From Erythrobacter aurantius (GTDB lineage Bacteria > Pseudomonadota > Alphaproteobacteria > Sphingomonadales > Sphingomonadaceae): a stretch of DNA of 64,000 bases. Within the stretch, counting starts at the first letter, position 1; every line of letters begins with the position of its first letter. Of this stretch, positions 43,418-52,147 are shown one piece after another. The notes below the pieces were generated by a model, which was not told where the DNA came from, did not search any database, and worked only from the letters and a program-made list of their open reading frames with translations. The translations under genes were made by a program, and so were the position numbers. The stretch is taken from assembly GCF_023823125.1 (NCBI RefSeq), contig NZ_CP090949.1, forward strand, positions 62,001 to 126,000. Reading direction: 5' to 3'.

Positions 43418-43543
43418 GATGTTCTCCCGAATTGTCAGCCATATCGCGGCATCTTCACCATCAAGACGCTTGGTTATGGACAAGCGTTCCCGGCAAAGGC
43501 AACATGCCTACCGACGGGTCAGAGAACCCGATGGGAGAGAAGA

Positions 43544-45706
43544 ATGAACAAGGCATATCTTGCCGCACCGCTGCTCGCGCTGGCGGCACTGGGCGCATGG
43601 GGTTGCAGCGAATTGATGGGCGATGGCGCGGGCGAAGGCATCACCGCCGCCATGCTGGTCGGCGCGGACGGGGACAGCGCCAACTGGATCAGCCACGGTC
43701 GCACCTATTCCGAACAACGCTTCTCTCCGCTTGACCAGATCAATGCCGAAAACGTCGGCGAACTGGGCCTTGCATGGTTTGCCGACATGGACACCGCGCG
43801 TGGGCAGGAAGCGACTCCGCTGGTGCTGGATGGCAAGCTGTACCTCACCACCGCATGGAGCAAGGTGAAGGCATTCGACGCCGCCACGGGCGAGAAGCTG
43901 TGGGAATATGATCCCAAGGTTCCGGGGGAAACCGCGGTCAAGGCGTGCTGCGATGTCGTCAATCGCGGGCTTGCCACATGGGGCAATTCGCTGTTCCTCG
44001 GCACGCTCGACGGGCGGCTGGTCTCGCTCGATCGGGACACCGGCGAAGTGCAGTGGGAAAAGGCCACCGTCGACCAGACCAAGAGCTACACCGTCACCGG
44101 CGCGCCGCGCGTGATCGATGGCAAGGTGATCATCGGCAATGGCGGGGCGGAATTCGGCGTGCGCGGTTATGTCGCGGCCTATTCGGCGGAGGACGGGGAG
44201 GAGCTGTGGCGCTTCTACACCGTGCCCGATGGCGATTCATCGGATGATCCGGAATATCTGCAAAAGGCGGCCGACACGTGGTTTGGCGATGTGCTGGGCA
44301 GCGACAACGGCATCGGCGGCGGCGGCACGGTGTGGGATTCGATGGCCTATGACCCGGATCTCAATCTGCTTTACATCGGGGTGGGCAATGGATCCCCATG
44401 GAACCGCGCCTATCGCTCGCCTGGTGAAGACGGCACGGGCGAAGGGGACAATCTCTACCTTTCGAGCATCGTCGCGCTGAACCCGGATACGGGCGAATAT
44501 GCGTGGCATTACCAGACCACTCCGGGAGAGACCTGGGACTACACCGCGACCCAGCACATCATCCTCGCCGATATGGAAATCGACGGGGAGGAGCGGCAGG
44601 TGCTGATGCAAGCGCCCAAGAACGGCTTCTTCTATGTGATCGACCGGGCAACCGGTGAACTGATTTCGGGCAAGCCTTATATCCCGATCAACTGGGCGAC
44701 CGGGCTGGACGAAAACGGCCGCCCGATCGAAAATCCCGAAACCCGGGTCGACAAGACGGGCAAGCCGGCGCTGGTGCTGCCGGGGCCGCTGGGCGGTCAC
44801 AACTGGCATCCGATGGCGTTCCATCCGGGCGAAGGGCTGGTCTATATCCCGGCGTTCGAAGCCGCGACCGTCTACGCCCCCGAAGCCGACTGGAAGCCCG
44901 ACAGGGCGCGCGGCTTCAACGTCGGATACAATCTTGGCGCGGGCGACCTGCCGCCGGACATGGGCTTCCGCCGCGAGGTATACGGCACGGTCAAGGGGAA
45001 GCTGGTGGCGTGGGACCCGGTCAAGCAGGAGGCACGCTGGACGGTCGAATTCCCTGGCCCGTGGAACGGCGGGCTGCTGGCGACCGGAGGGGGCCTTGTG
45101 TTCCAGGGCAATTCGTCGAGCGAGTTCGCGGCCTATGCGGCGGGCTCGGGTGAGAAGCTGTGGAGCTTTGCCGCACAGACCGGGATCGTCGCTCCGCCTG
45201 TCACCTACACCGTCGATGGCGAACAATATGTCGCGGTGCTGGCCGGATGGGGCGGCGCCTATGCGATCACCGCCGATGGCGGGCTGATCAACGATGCCGG
45301 GCCGGTGCGCAATGTATCGCGCCTGATGGTGTTCAAGCTGGGCGGGACGGCTGCCCTGCCCGAAGAGAAGCCGCTGGTGGCGCTCCCGTTAGACCCGCCG
45401 CCCAGCCGCGCCTCAGCCGAAACGATCGCGCTCGGTGCTAGCAAATACGCCCGCTATTGCGCGGTCTGCCATGCGCCCGGCGCTGTGGGATCGACCGTGC
45501 TGCCCGACCTTCGCCGCTCAGGCACGCTGGGCAATGCGGAAAGCTGGCAGGCGGTGGTGCATGACGGCATCCTCAAGGACAACGGCATGGTCTCGTTCAA
45601 GGACTCGCTGAGCAAGGACGAGATCGACGCGATCCGCGCTTATGTGATCCAGCGCGCGAACGAGGACAAGGCTATCGAGGGAGCAGGCAAAGTCGCAAGG
45701 CGGTAA
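43544..45706 (+). CDS. PQQ-dependent alcohol dehydrogenase with C-terminal cytochrome c (quinohemoprotein)
   Basis: 720 residues from the ATG at 43544 (GGGAGAGAAG upstream). A signal peptide of about 20 residues is followed by an eight-bladed quinoprotein propeller: W-motif repeats such as VKAFDAATGEKLWEYD, and the vicinal disulfide KACCDVVNRG near residue 130 that caps PQQ. GGHNWHPMAF is a conserved blade segment. The C-terminal cytochrome c domain has CAVCH (about 646) and an axial Met (NGMVSF). It oxidises primary alcohols in the periplasm and passes electrons to the respiratory chain. Confidence 0.93.
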   Translation: MNKAYLAAPLLALAALGAWGCSELMGDGAGEGITAAMLVGADGDSANWISHGRTYSEQRFSPLDQINAENVGELGLAWFADMDTARGQEATPLVLDGKLYLTTAWSKVKAFDAATGEKLWEYDPKVPGETAVKACCDVVNRGLATWGNSLFLGTLDGRLVSLDRDTGEVQWEKATVDQTKSYTVTGAPRVIDGKVIIGNGGAEFGVRGYVAAYSAEDGEELWRFYTVPDGDSSDDPEYLQKAADTWFGDVLGSDNGIGGGGTVWDSMAYDPDLNLLYIGVGNGSPWNRAYRSPGEDGTGEGDNLYLSSIVALNPDTGEYAWHYQTTPGETWDYTATQHIILADMEIDGEERQVLMQAPKNGFFYVIDRATGELISGKPYIPINWATGLDENGRPIENPETRVDKTGKPALVLPGPLGGHNWHPMAFHPGEGLVYIPAFEAATVYAPEADWKPDRARGFNVGYNLGAGDLPPDMGFRREVYGTVKGKLVAWDPVKQEARWTVEFPGPWNGGLLATGGGLVFQGNSSSEFAAYAAGSGEKLWSFAAQTGIVAPPVTYTVDGEQYVAVLAGWGGAYAITADGGLINDAGPVRNVSRLMVFKLGGTAALPEEKPLVALPLDPPPSRASAETIALGASKYARYCAVCHAPGAVGSTVLPDLRRSGTLGNAESWQAVVHDGILKDNGMVSFKDSLSKDEIDAIRAYVIQRANEDKAIEGAGKVARR

Positions 45707-45750
45707 ACCTTGCTGAAAGACAACAGGCCCGTTCAGCGGGGCTAAAACCC

Positions 45751-45795
45751 TTCATGGATACCCTCTGGGTCAGGCGATCAGGGGGTATCCATGAA
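45751..45795 (+). promoter_or_regulatory. Stem-loop burying ribosome site and start codon
   Basis: Arms TTCATGGATACCC (45751-45763) and its exact complement (45783-45795) can extend by three pairs (T-G, C-G, T-A) around a 13-base loop. The right arm includes the GGGGGT ribosome-site-like run and the ATG at 45791. In the mRNA the start would be paired with the left arm. Confidence 0.6.
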
Positions 45796-46192
45796 ACACA
45801 TCGGCACAATCACCGCTTTTGCGCTGGCGAGCGCATTCGGCGTGGCGACACCAGCCGCCGCGCAAAGCCTTTCCTCGGGCGATTACGAGCAATGTTCGGT
45901 CTATGATCGGGACGGCGATTTCGCCGGTTACGACAGCGTCTGTCTTGAACGCAAACGCACCCAGCTTGCCCGGCTGCGCGAACGGCAATCGCGCTATTCG
46001 CCGCCTGCCAGCGCGACGCCCCCGGCCTATTCCTTTGGCCTGTGCCCTTACAGCGCGAACCTTGGCGGGGGGTATCTGACGACCTACTGGACCAACGGGC
46101 AGCTCCCGCCGTTTTCCAGCGCCTACACCGCTCCGGTCAATGGCGTGCCCTGCGTGCCCAACCGCGTGCAGATCCTGCGCGGGGTGAACTAG
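45791..46192 (+). CDS. Small exported hypothetical protein with conserved Cys
   Basis: 133 residues with a signal peptide ([30 protein letters not shown] cleavage about residue 24). The mature part has four Cys ([32 protein letters not shown]), which could make two disulfides, and low complexity otherwise. No family recognised. Its start codon is inside the stem-loop at 45751-45795. The TAG stop shares CTAG with the convergent purU stop. Confidence 0.7.
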   Translation: MKHIGTITAFALASAFGVATPAAAQSLSSGDYEQCSVYDRDGDFAGYDSVCLERKRTQLARLRERQSRYSPPASATPPAYSFGLCPYSANLGGGYLTTYWTNGQLPPFSSAYTAPVNGVPCVPNRVQILRGVN

Positions 46193-47043
46193 CCGCGGAA
46201 GACCACCGTCTTCTGGCCGTTCATCAGCACGCGCTCCTGCACGAAAAGCCGCACCGCTTCGGCCAGCACGCGGCGTTCGATATCGCGGCCCTTGCGCACC
46301 AGATCCTCGGCGCTGTCGGTGTGAGTGATGCGTTCGACATCCTGATGGATGATCGGTCCTTCATCGAGATCGGCGGTGACGAAATGCGCCGTCGCGCCGA
46401 TGATCTTGACCCCGCGATCATGCGCCTGGTGGTAAGGCCGCGCGCCCTTGAAACCGGGCAGGAAGCTGTGGTGAATATTGATGCAGCGCCCGGCGAAATG
46501 CGAGCTCTGTTCGTCGGAGAATATCTGCATGTAACGCGCCAGCACCACCAGTTCCGCCTGCTTATCCTCCGCCAGCGCGCGAAAACGCGCCTCCGCCTCG
46601 GGCTTGGTATCCGGGGTCACGGGGATGTGGTGGAACGGGATGTCGCCGATATCGATATGGATCGCAGCCTCGCGCGGGTGGTTCGACACGATCGCCACCG
46701 GATCGATGTTCAGCTCCCCCGTGCGCCAGCGATAGAGCAGATCGACAAGGCAATGATCGAACTTGCTGACAAGGATGATGGTGCGGCGCGGACGGTTTTC
46801 CGCCGCCATCTTCCAGTTCATGTCGAAAGTGGTCGCCAGCTTCGAAAAGCGCGTGCGCAGCGCCTCGGTCGAGGTGCCGGTCGGATCGAAGGCCACGCGC
46901 ATGAAGAACCGGTCGGACCCCGGATCGCGGAACTGCTGCGCGTCGAGGATGTTGCACCCGCGCTCGAACAGGAAGGCGGTGACGCGCGCAGTGATCCCCG
47001 GCTGGTCCGCGCAATCGAGCGTCAGGATCAAGGGATCGCTCAT
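46189..47043 (-). CDS. purU: Formyltetrahydrofolate deformylase
   Basis: 284 residues: ACT domain (about 1-80; [20 protein letters not shown]) and a formyl-transferase-type domain with [45 protein letters not shown], holding the catalytic His/Asp. It hydrolyses 10-formyl-THF to formate and THF. Its start overlaps the DUF4198 stop (ATGA), so that gene is co-transcribed upstream. purT, which uses formate, lies 1.9 kb upstream on the same strand. Confidence 0.93.
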   Translation of the reverse strand: MSDPLILTLDCADQPGITARVTAFLFERGCNILDAQQFRDPGSDRFFMRVAFDPTGTSTEALRTRFSKLATTFDMNWKMAAENRPRRTIILVSKFDHCLVDLLYRWRTGELNIDPVAIVSNHPREAAIHIDIGDIPFHHIPVTPDTKPEAEARFRALAEDKQAELVVLARYMQIFSDEQSSHFAGRCINIHHSFLPGFKGARPYHQAHDRGVKIIGATAHFVTADLDEGPIIHQDVERITHTDSAEDLVRKGRDIERRVLAEAVRLFVQERVLMNGQKTVVFRG

Positions 47044-47843
47044 CGGCCTGCCTCCGTCAGGCTGGAGAACACGGTGATGTAATCCGCACGCGCATCATTA
47101 GGTGCGGGAACACCCCATACCACCGCATAGAGCATCGCGTCCTCGCCGGGAGCCTCCACCCGGACGACGCCGTCGGCGCTGGTGGTGAATGTCTTCACCT
47201 CGCCCTTTGCATCCAGTGGAGCCGCGCTCAACATCGCCCCGCCCAGCGGCTGCCCGCGCCAGAACACCTGAAGATCGAGCGGCGCACCCGCATCCAGCGC
47301 GAAAGGATTTTGCAGCGGTCGGATTTCGAGAATCTGGCCGATGGTCTGGGTGACGTCGGGAGTGATCTTGTCGCCCACCTGCACCAGCGTTTTGGCCCGG
47401 CGCATGTAGATTTCGGTGCCGTTCCTCGACGCTGCGCCCGTCGCCACGCGGTGCGCGGCTATCGCCGTCAGCCCTTCGTGTTCGACATAGCGATCGAACC
47501 GTTCGGCTTCGAGATCGGAAAAGCTCGGGTTGCTTTCAAAGGCAAGGATGTAGCTGCCGGGACTGCGCGGGCGAAGCTGTGCGCCGCCCTTCTCCCCCGG
47601 AGCGGTGATGCGCAAGGCGCGCTGCTGGTCGATCACACCATCGGGGCCATGCAGCCTGAATGCCGCGACCCGTTCCCAATAGACAGCCCAGTCTCCGGCT
47701 TCACCGGCATCGCCGATCCGGAAATCGACCCGGACTTCCTCTCCCGTGTCAATCGTATGATCGGCAGGCTCCAGCCAGAACGAATGCGCCGCTGCCGCGG
47801 TCGACATGCCGAGCGCCAGCGCGGCAAGGGTGGTGCGGATCAT
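47040..47843 (-). CDS. DUF4198 domain-containing exported protein
   Basis: 267 residues with signal peptide ([15 protein letters not shown]) and the start of the mature chain [29 protein letters not shown], the PF10670 pattern linked to metal (nickel or cobalt) handling in some bacteria. The rest is predicted beta-rich. The gene overlaps purU by 4 bases, but a functional link is unlikely. Confidence 0.78.
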   Translation of the reverse strand: MIRTTLAALALGMSTAAAAHSFWLEPADHTIDTGEEVRVDFRIGDAGEAGDWAVYWERVAAFRLHGPDGVIDQQRALRITAPGEKGGAQLRPRSPGSYILAFESNPSFSDLEAERFDRYVEHEGLTAIAAHRVATGAASRNGTEIYMRRAKTLVQVGDKITPDVTQTIGQILEIRPLQNPFALDAGAPLDLQVFWRGQPLGGAMLSAAPLDAKGEVKTFTTSADGVVRVEAPGEDAMLYAVVWGVPAPNDARADYITVFSSLTEAGR

Positions 47844-47849
47844 CGGCCC

Positions 47850-48860
47850 TTACCTTCTCGTCAGTGCGGCTTCGCATTCCTGCATCAATTGCACCATGAT
47901 GTCGGCAACCGGCTCTTCCTTGGTCACCATGCCGACCGACTGGCCCGCCATGAGCGATCCGTTCTCGACGTCGCCATCGATCACCGCACGGCGCAGCGCG
48001 CCAGCCCAGAAATGTTCGATCTGCAATTGCGCCTCAAGCATGTCGACAGCGCCATCATCCAGCAGCTTGGCGACTTGGATCTGCTTGCGGGTGAATTCCT
48101 CCGTGCCCTTGTTCCTCAACGCGCGGACCGGGATCACCGGCAGGCGCGGGTCGACCTGCACGCTGGTTTCGGCATCGCGGGCCTTGGCGCGGAAAAACGC
48201 CTTCTTGAATTCAGGGTGGGCGATGCTTTCGGTGGCGCAGGCAAAGCGCGTACCCAGCTGCACCCCGCAGGCCCCCATTTCGAGATAGCCCGCGATGGCT
48301 TCGCCCCGACCGATCCCGCCAGCGACAAAGACGACGTGATCCTTGCTGAGTTCGGGCAGGAATTCCTGCGCCAGAACACTGGTCGCCACCGGGCCGATAT
48401 GGCCGCCCGCTTCCATCCCTTCGATCACCAGAGCATCACCGCCCGAACGCAGCAGCTTCTTCGCCAGCGCCAGAGTGGGGGCGAACACGATCACCTTCGC
48501 GCCGAACGCCTTGATCGCTTCGACACTGCCCTTGGGCGGAATGCCGCCCGCCAGCACGACGTGGCCGACACCGTGTTTCTTGCAGACGTCGATCAGGTCG
48601 AACAGCTGCGGGTGCATGGTGATCAGGTTCACGCCAAACGGCTTGTCCGTCAGCGCGCGCGTCGCCGCGATTTCGCCATCGAGCAGTTCCGGGGTCATCG
48701 CCCCGCAGGCGATCACGCCAAAGCCGCCCGCGTTCGAAATCGCGGAAACGAGATTGCGTTCGGATACCCAGCTCATCGCGCCACACAGGATCGCGTGTTC
48801 ACAGCCAAGGAAATCGGTGCCGCGCTGCATCAGGGCCGCGCTCTTGGGAAAGTCGGTCAT
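47850..48860 (-). CDS. Nitronate monooxygenase / FabK-like flavin enzyme
   Basis: 336 residues with the NMO TIM-barrel pattern: FLGCEHAILCGAMSWVSERNLVSAISNAGGFGVIACGAMTPELL at the N-terminus, KAFGAKVIVFAPTL, GGHIGPVATSVLAQEFLPEL and AGGIGRGEAIAGYLEMGACGVQLGTRF (FMN site). It would oxidise nitronates with FMN; FabK-type enoyl reductases share the fold. It is 6 bases behind the DUF4198 start. Confidence 0.87.
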   Translation of the reverse strand: MTDFPKSAALMQRGTDFLGCEHAILCGAMSWVSERNLVSAISNAGGFGVIACGAMTPELLDGEIAATRALTDKPFGVNLITMHPQLFDLIDVCKKHGVGHVVLAGGIPPKGSVEAIKAFGAKVIVFAPTLALAKKLLRSGGDALVIEGMEAGGHIGPVATSVLAQEFLPELSKDHVVFVAGGIGRGEAIAGYLEMGACGVQLGTRFACATESIAHPEFKKAFFRAKARDAETSVQVDPRLPVIPVRALRNKGTEEFTRKQIQVAKLLDDGAVDMLEAQLQIEHFWAGALRRAVIDGDVENGSLMAGQSVGMVTKEEPVADIMVQLMQECEAALTRR

Positions 48861-48898
48861 AGGAAAACGCGGTTAGTCGCGCCCCTGCGAAAGATCAA

Positions 48899-50077
48899 TC
48901 AGTCGCGATAGGCAATGCGCACGCGGCGGGCTGCTTCCTTGGCGTATTCGCGTGCGTCCTCGGCATTCTGACCCCGTGCCAGAGCCACACCCATGCGGCG
49001 ATAGGGGCGCGTGGTCGGCTTGCTGAAGATGCGCACGTCAACCTCCGGCGAAACCGCCAGCGCATCGGCCAGCCCTTCGAAAGCGAAGTCGGCGCTGTCG
49101 CGGTCTGCGAGGATCACGGCCGAAGCGCCGCAGCGCGCCGCCTGATCGCCGAACACCGGCAGTCCCAGTATCGCGCGGGCGTGCAGATCGAATTGCGACC
49201 TGTCTTGTGACGCCATCGTCACCATGCCAGTATCGTGCGGGCGCGGGGAAAGTTCGGAGAAGATCACCTCGTCCCCCTTCACGAAGAATTCGACCCCGTA
49301 GATACCCCAGCCTCTGCCATTGCCCTTCAGCGCCTCGACCACCTTCGCCGCCATTTCGCGGGCCTTGGCCAAGGCGGCTTCGGACATCGGCGCAGGCTGC
49401 CAGCTTTCCTGATAATCGCCGCGTTCCTGGCGGTGGCCGATGGGCGGGCAGAAATTGATCCCGCCCCGGTGATGGATCGTCAGCAGGGTGATTTCATAAT
49501 CGAAATCGATGAACTGTTCGACGATCACCCGCGCACGGTCGCCGCGCATGTTGGCGACCGCGTAATCCCATGCCGCTTGCAGTCCTGAGGTATCATCGAC
49601 CTTGCTCTGACCCTTGCCCGAAGACGACATCACCGGCTTGATCACGCAGGGAAAGCCCGTGTGCGCGGCAGCGGCTTCGACCTGCTCGAAATTTTCGGCG
49701 TAGCGGTAACGCGAGGTGACAAGGCCGAGTTCGCCCGCCGCCAGATCGCGGATCGCATCGCGGTTCATGGTCAATTGCGCGGCGCGGGCGGAGGGCACGA
49801 CATTGAACCCTTCGGCTTCCAGATCGGCCAGCACTTCGGTGCGGATCGCCTCGATCTCGGGCACGATGTAGTCGGGTTGGTGCTTCAGCACGGTCGCGCG
49901 CAAGGCTTCGCCGTCGAGCATCGGGAAAACCTCGGCCGCGTCCGCCAGCTGCATCGCAGGTGCATTGGCATAGGCATCGCAGGCGATGACCCGCGCGCCG
50001 AGCCGCTTGGCCGAAATGGTGAATTCGCGGCCCAGTTCGCCCGAGCCAAGCAGCAGAATCGTTGCAATATGTGACAT
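48899..50077 (-). CDS. purT: Formate-dependent phosphoribosylglycinamide formyltransferase
   Basis: 392 residues from the ATG at 50077, preferred because MSHIATILLLGSGELGREF is the normal PurT start. ATP-grasp motifs: FPCVIKPVMSSSGKGQSKV, GWGIYGVEFFVKGDEVIFSELSPRPHDTGMVT. It adds formate to GAR in purine synthesis. Its formate could come from purU nearby. Confidence 0.93.
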   Translation of the reverse strand: MSHIATILLLGSGELGREFTISAKRLGARVIACDAYANAPAMQLADAAEVFPMLDGEALRATVLKHQPDYIVPEIEAIRTEVLADLEAEGFNVVPSARAAQLTMNRDAIRDLAAGELGLVTSRYRYAENFEQVEAAAAHTGFPCVIKPVMSSSGKGQSKVDDTSGLQAAWDYAVANMRGDRARVIVEQFIDFDYEITLLTIHHRGGINFCPPIGHRQERGDYQESWQPAPMSEAALAKAREMAAKVVEALKGNGRGWGIYGVEFFVKGDEVIFSELSPRPHDTGMVTMASQDRSQFDLHARAILGLPVFGDQAARCGASAVILADRDSADFAFEGLADALAVSPEVDVRIFSKPTTRPYRRMGVALARGQNAEDAREYAKEAARRVRIAYRD

Positions 50078-50133
50078 GCGCAAGGGACTAGCCGCTGCGG
50101 TGGCCTGCGCCAACCGCGATGGCATTCGCGGCG

Positions 50134-51126
50134 CTACCGCCTTGATCGCAGCAGCGCCTCCTCGATCGCGCGGATGATGCCCGAAGGTTCGGCGGTGGGT
50201 CGCGCCGGGCGATCGCTCACCCCGATCCGCATCCCGCCCCCGGCGCGTGCCATGACTAGCCCCAGCTCCGCCTGCCGCAGGGTCCAGTCGACCGAGCGCT
50301 CAACCCGCGCAAGCCCGGCGCTGGCGGTGAGTTCGGGCGGGCGGGTGGAGGACGTGCTGGTGAGGCCGGTGAACGTCTCAAGCACATCCTGCGCCCAGCG
50401 CCGTGCCTGCCGCATCGACATGCCCGGCAGGATCACCGCAAACCGCTCCGCATCGATCTGCGCCAGTTCCTGCCCGGTGCAGACCATGGTGCGAAGATAC
50501 CGGGCAAAGCCCCACTGGATTTCGTCGGTGGCGCGCTGGCCATATTGCATGAAGATGGCGCGCAGCCGATCCAGCGCGAACACCGCCAGCGCCCGCTCCT
50601 CCCCGCATTCGAGAGCGCGCTCAAGGCTCGCACACAGCGCATGGCGATTGGCAAGGCCGGTGAGCGGATCTGTCAGCGAACGAGCGCTGATTTCGCTTTG
50701 CAGCGCGTGTTTCTGCTGGACCGAACGTAACAGGCCGATGGCCGCGGTTTCCGGATCATTGCCGTCGTCGATCGGTTTAAGGCTGAAAGCGTACCAGCGC
50801 AGGCATTCGAGAAGGTCGGTGTCGCAATCGTGCTGGTCCTCAGTCCAGCAGATGCGGACCGGGAATTCGATCCATCCATCCACCGCCTCCCCCGCCAGAA
50901 CGGCGCGGGCATGGCGCTCGACATCGGCGCCGTGCCCCGGAACCGCCAGATCGGAGATATGCGGCTTCAGCAGCAGCGCGGACAGATCCACGCCGAGTTC
51001 AGCCGAATTTTCCGATGCGCGAAGAATGAAACCCGCCCGGTCTAGCCGGACCACGATGTCTCCCGAAGATTCTTCGATGAGACCGTGCAAAGCGCGACCC
51101 TCGGCCGCGCTGAAGTGCATTTCCAT
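50134..51126 (-). CDS. PAS-GGDEF-like protein with degenerate active site
   Basis: 330 residues. An N-terminal PAS-like region (VRLDRAGFILRASENSAELGV) precedes a GGDEF-fold domain opened by SLTDPLTGLANRHALCASLE. The signature GG(D/E)EF reads IDAERF (AQIDAERFAVILPGMS), so cyclase activity is unlikely; it may bind c-di-GMP, GTP or partner proteins instead. An AT-rich 237-bp stretch separates it from the PilZ-HTH gene, which is upstream on the same strand. Confidence 0.82.
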   Translation of the reverse strand: MEMHFSAAEGRALHGLIEESSGDIVVRLDRAGFILRASENSAELGVDLSALLLKPHISDLAVPGHGADVERHARAVLAGEAVDGWIEFPVRICWTEDQHDCDTDLLECLRWYAFSLKPIDDGNDPETAAIGLLRSVQQKHALQSEISARSLTDPLTGLANRHALCASLERALECGEERALAVFALDRLRAIFMQYGQRATDEIQWGFARYLRTMVCTGQELAQIDAERFAVILPGMSMRQARRWAQDVLETFTGLTSTSSTRPPELTASAGLARVERSVDWTLRQAELGLVMARAGGGMRIGVSDRPARPTAEPSGIIRAIEEALLRSRR

Positions 51127-51363
51127 TGCCGATTGCCCCCGGCGATTGACGAACCATCACGCCAATTCGAACTTCATGTCGGCAAGCAATAAACTAACTT
51201 TGCCCTGCTTGATAATATAAGAAGATCTATTGATCCTCAGTACTATCGAATGTTTTAGTTAGTCTTGTAAACTTACCCATATAAAAACGAATCAACGTTG
51301 ATTTTCGTTTACCATATTTCCGGTTTATTCAGAGGCAGGAAAAGAGTTTTTGCAGTTTGTCGA
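51127..51363. promoter_or_regulatory. AT-rich promoter region of the GGDEF-like gene
   Basis: 237 bp, strikingly AT-rich between 51180 and 51330 compared with both flanks, with no coding signal. It likely holds the promoter of the leftward GGDEF-like gene. No single box could be fixed. Confidence 0.4.
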
Positions 51364-52047
51364 TCAGATTTCGATCATGATCCGCACGCTCTTGGGCTGG
51401 ATGCCGTAGGCGCTCGCAATACGGTTACGGCAATCGTCCACGACGAGAGAGCCTTCGTCCCCTGATCCTGCATCGACGAGCACATCCTCATCGACGCCCA
51501 GGGCCTTCGCAATCGCGCCCAGGCGTTCGGGAATCGGCCGCGCCTTGCCCTTTTCCCAGGCCCAGACGGTCGGCTTGCTCACGCCCAGTTGGGCAGCGAC
51601 CTGCGCCAGCGTCAGCCCGCGCTCGCGCCGCAGGCGGTTGAGCCGGACGCCCAGCGCATCGCCTGCACCGATTGCGAGTGCATTTTCCTTCTTCCGGCTC
51701 ACGGCTTCAGGCGCCTGCCCGCGCAATTGCGCCGCTGCCAGTGCCGCCTCGCCCAAGGCCTGCTGGAACGCGCAGCCGAACAGATGGCCGCTTTCCCACA
51801 CGATCTCCGCGCCGACCGGCCCCACTTCCGGCAGATCGACCGCCAGCACCTCGCCCACGTCGAGCGGCAGTTCGGTTTCGATCAGCAGGCCGGCAAGCGA
51901 GATGTTGTGGATCGTGACATTGGCCTCGATGCCCTCGGGCAAAGTGCCGCTGGTTTCGAGCCGCAGGGCGCGGCGGGGATGGCGCCTCGCATCAATTGCG
52001 GGTGCGGCGGAAACTGCGGGTTTGTCCAGGTGGGCTTTCAGCGCCAT
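51364..52047 (-). CDS. PilZ domain fused to XRE-type helix-turn-helix
   Basis: 227 residues. PilZ domain (about 20-105) with intact c-di-GMP contacts: DARRHPRRALRLE (RxxxR) and NISLAGLLIETE (NxSxxG). It is followed by a XRE helix-turn-helix (about 130-188): RLRRERGLTLAQVAAQLGVSKPTVWAWEKG. The C-terminal tail (SLVVDDCRNRIASAYGIQPKSVRIMIEI) is a short conserved-looking module. The protein would couple c-di-GMP to transcription. Target promoters are unknown. Confidence 0.87.
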   Translation of the reverse strand: MALKAHLDKPAVSAAPAIDARRHPRRALRLETSGTLPEGIEANVTIHNISLAGLLIETELPLDVGEVLAVDLPEVGPVGAEIVWESGHLFGCAFQQALGEAALAAAQLRGQAPEAVSRKKENALAIGAGDALGVRLNRLRRERGLTLAQVAAQLGVSKPTVWAWEKGKARPIPERLGAIAKALGVDEDVLVDAGSGDEGSLVVDDCRNRIASAYGIQPKSVRIMIEI

Positions 52048-52147
52048 TGTCGAGCGACTCCTTTATGCAGCCGCCAGATTTTGACCCCGAAAGTTAAGAT
52101 GGAGTTAGCGCCGGCCCTATAACACGGTGAGCCGAGGCAGGCCCATC

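Noticed and set aside
42437..43543. Open frame continuing upstream of the PQQ dehydrogenase on the + strand (would add about 370 residues)
   Set aside because: It is antisense to the dienelactone-hydrolase gene, and the real start at 43544 is followed by a signal peptide and preceded by a ribosome site.
46042..47082. 346-codon + strand frame over purU
   Set aside because: Antisense shadow; purU motifs on the minus strand are unambiguous.
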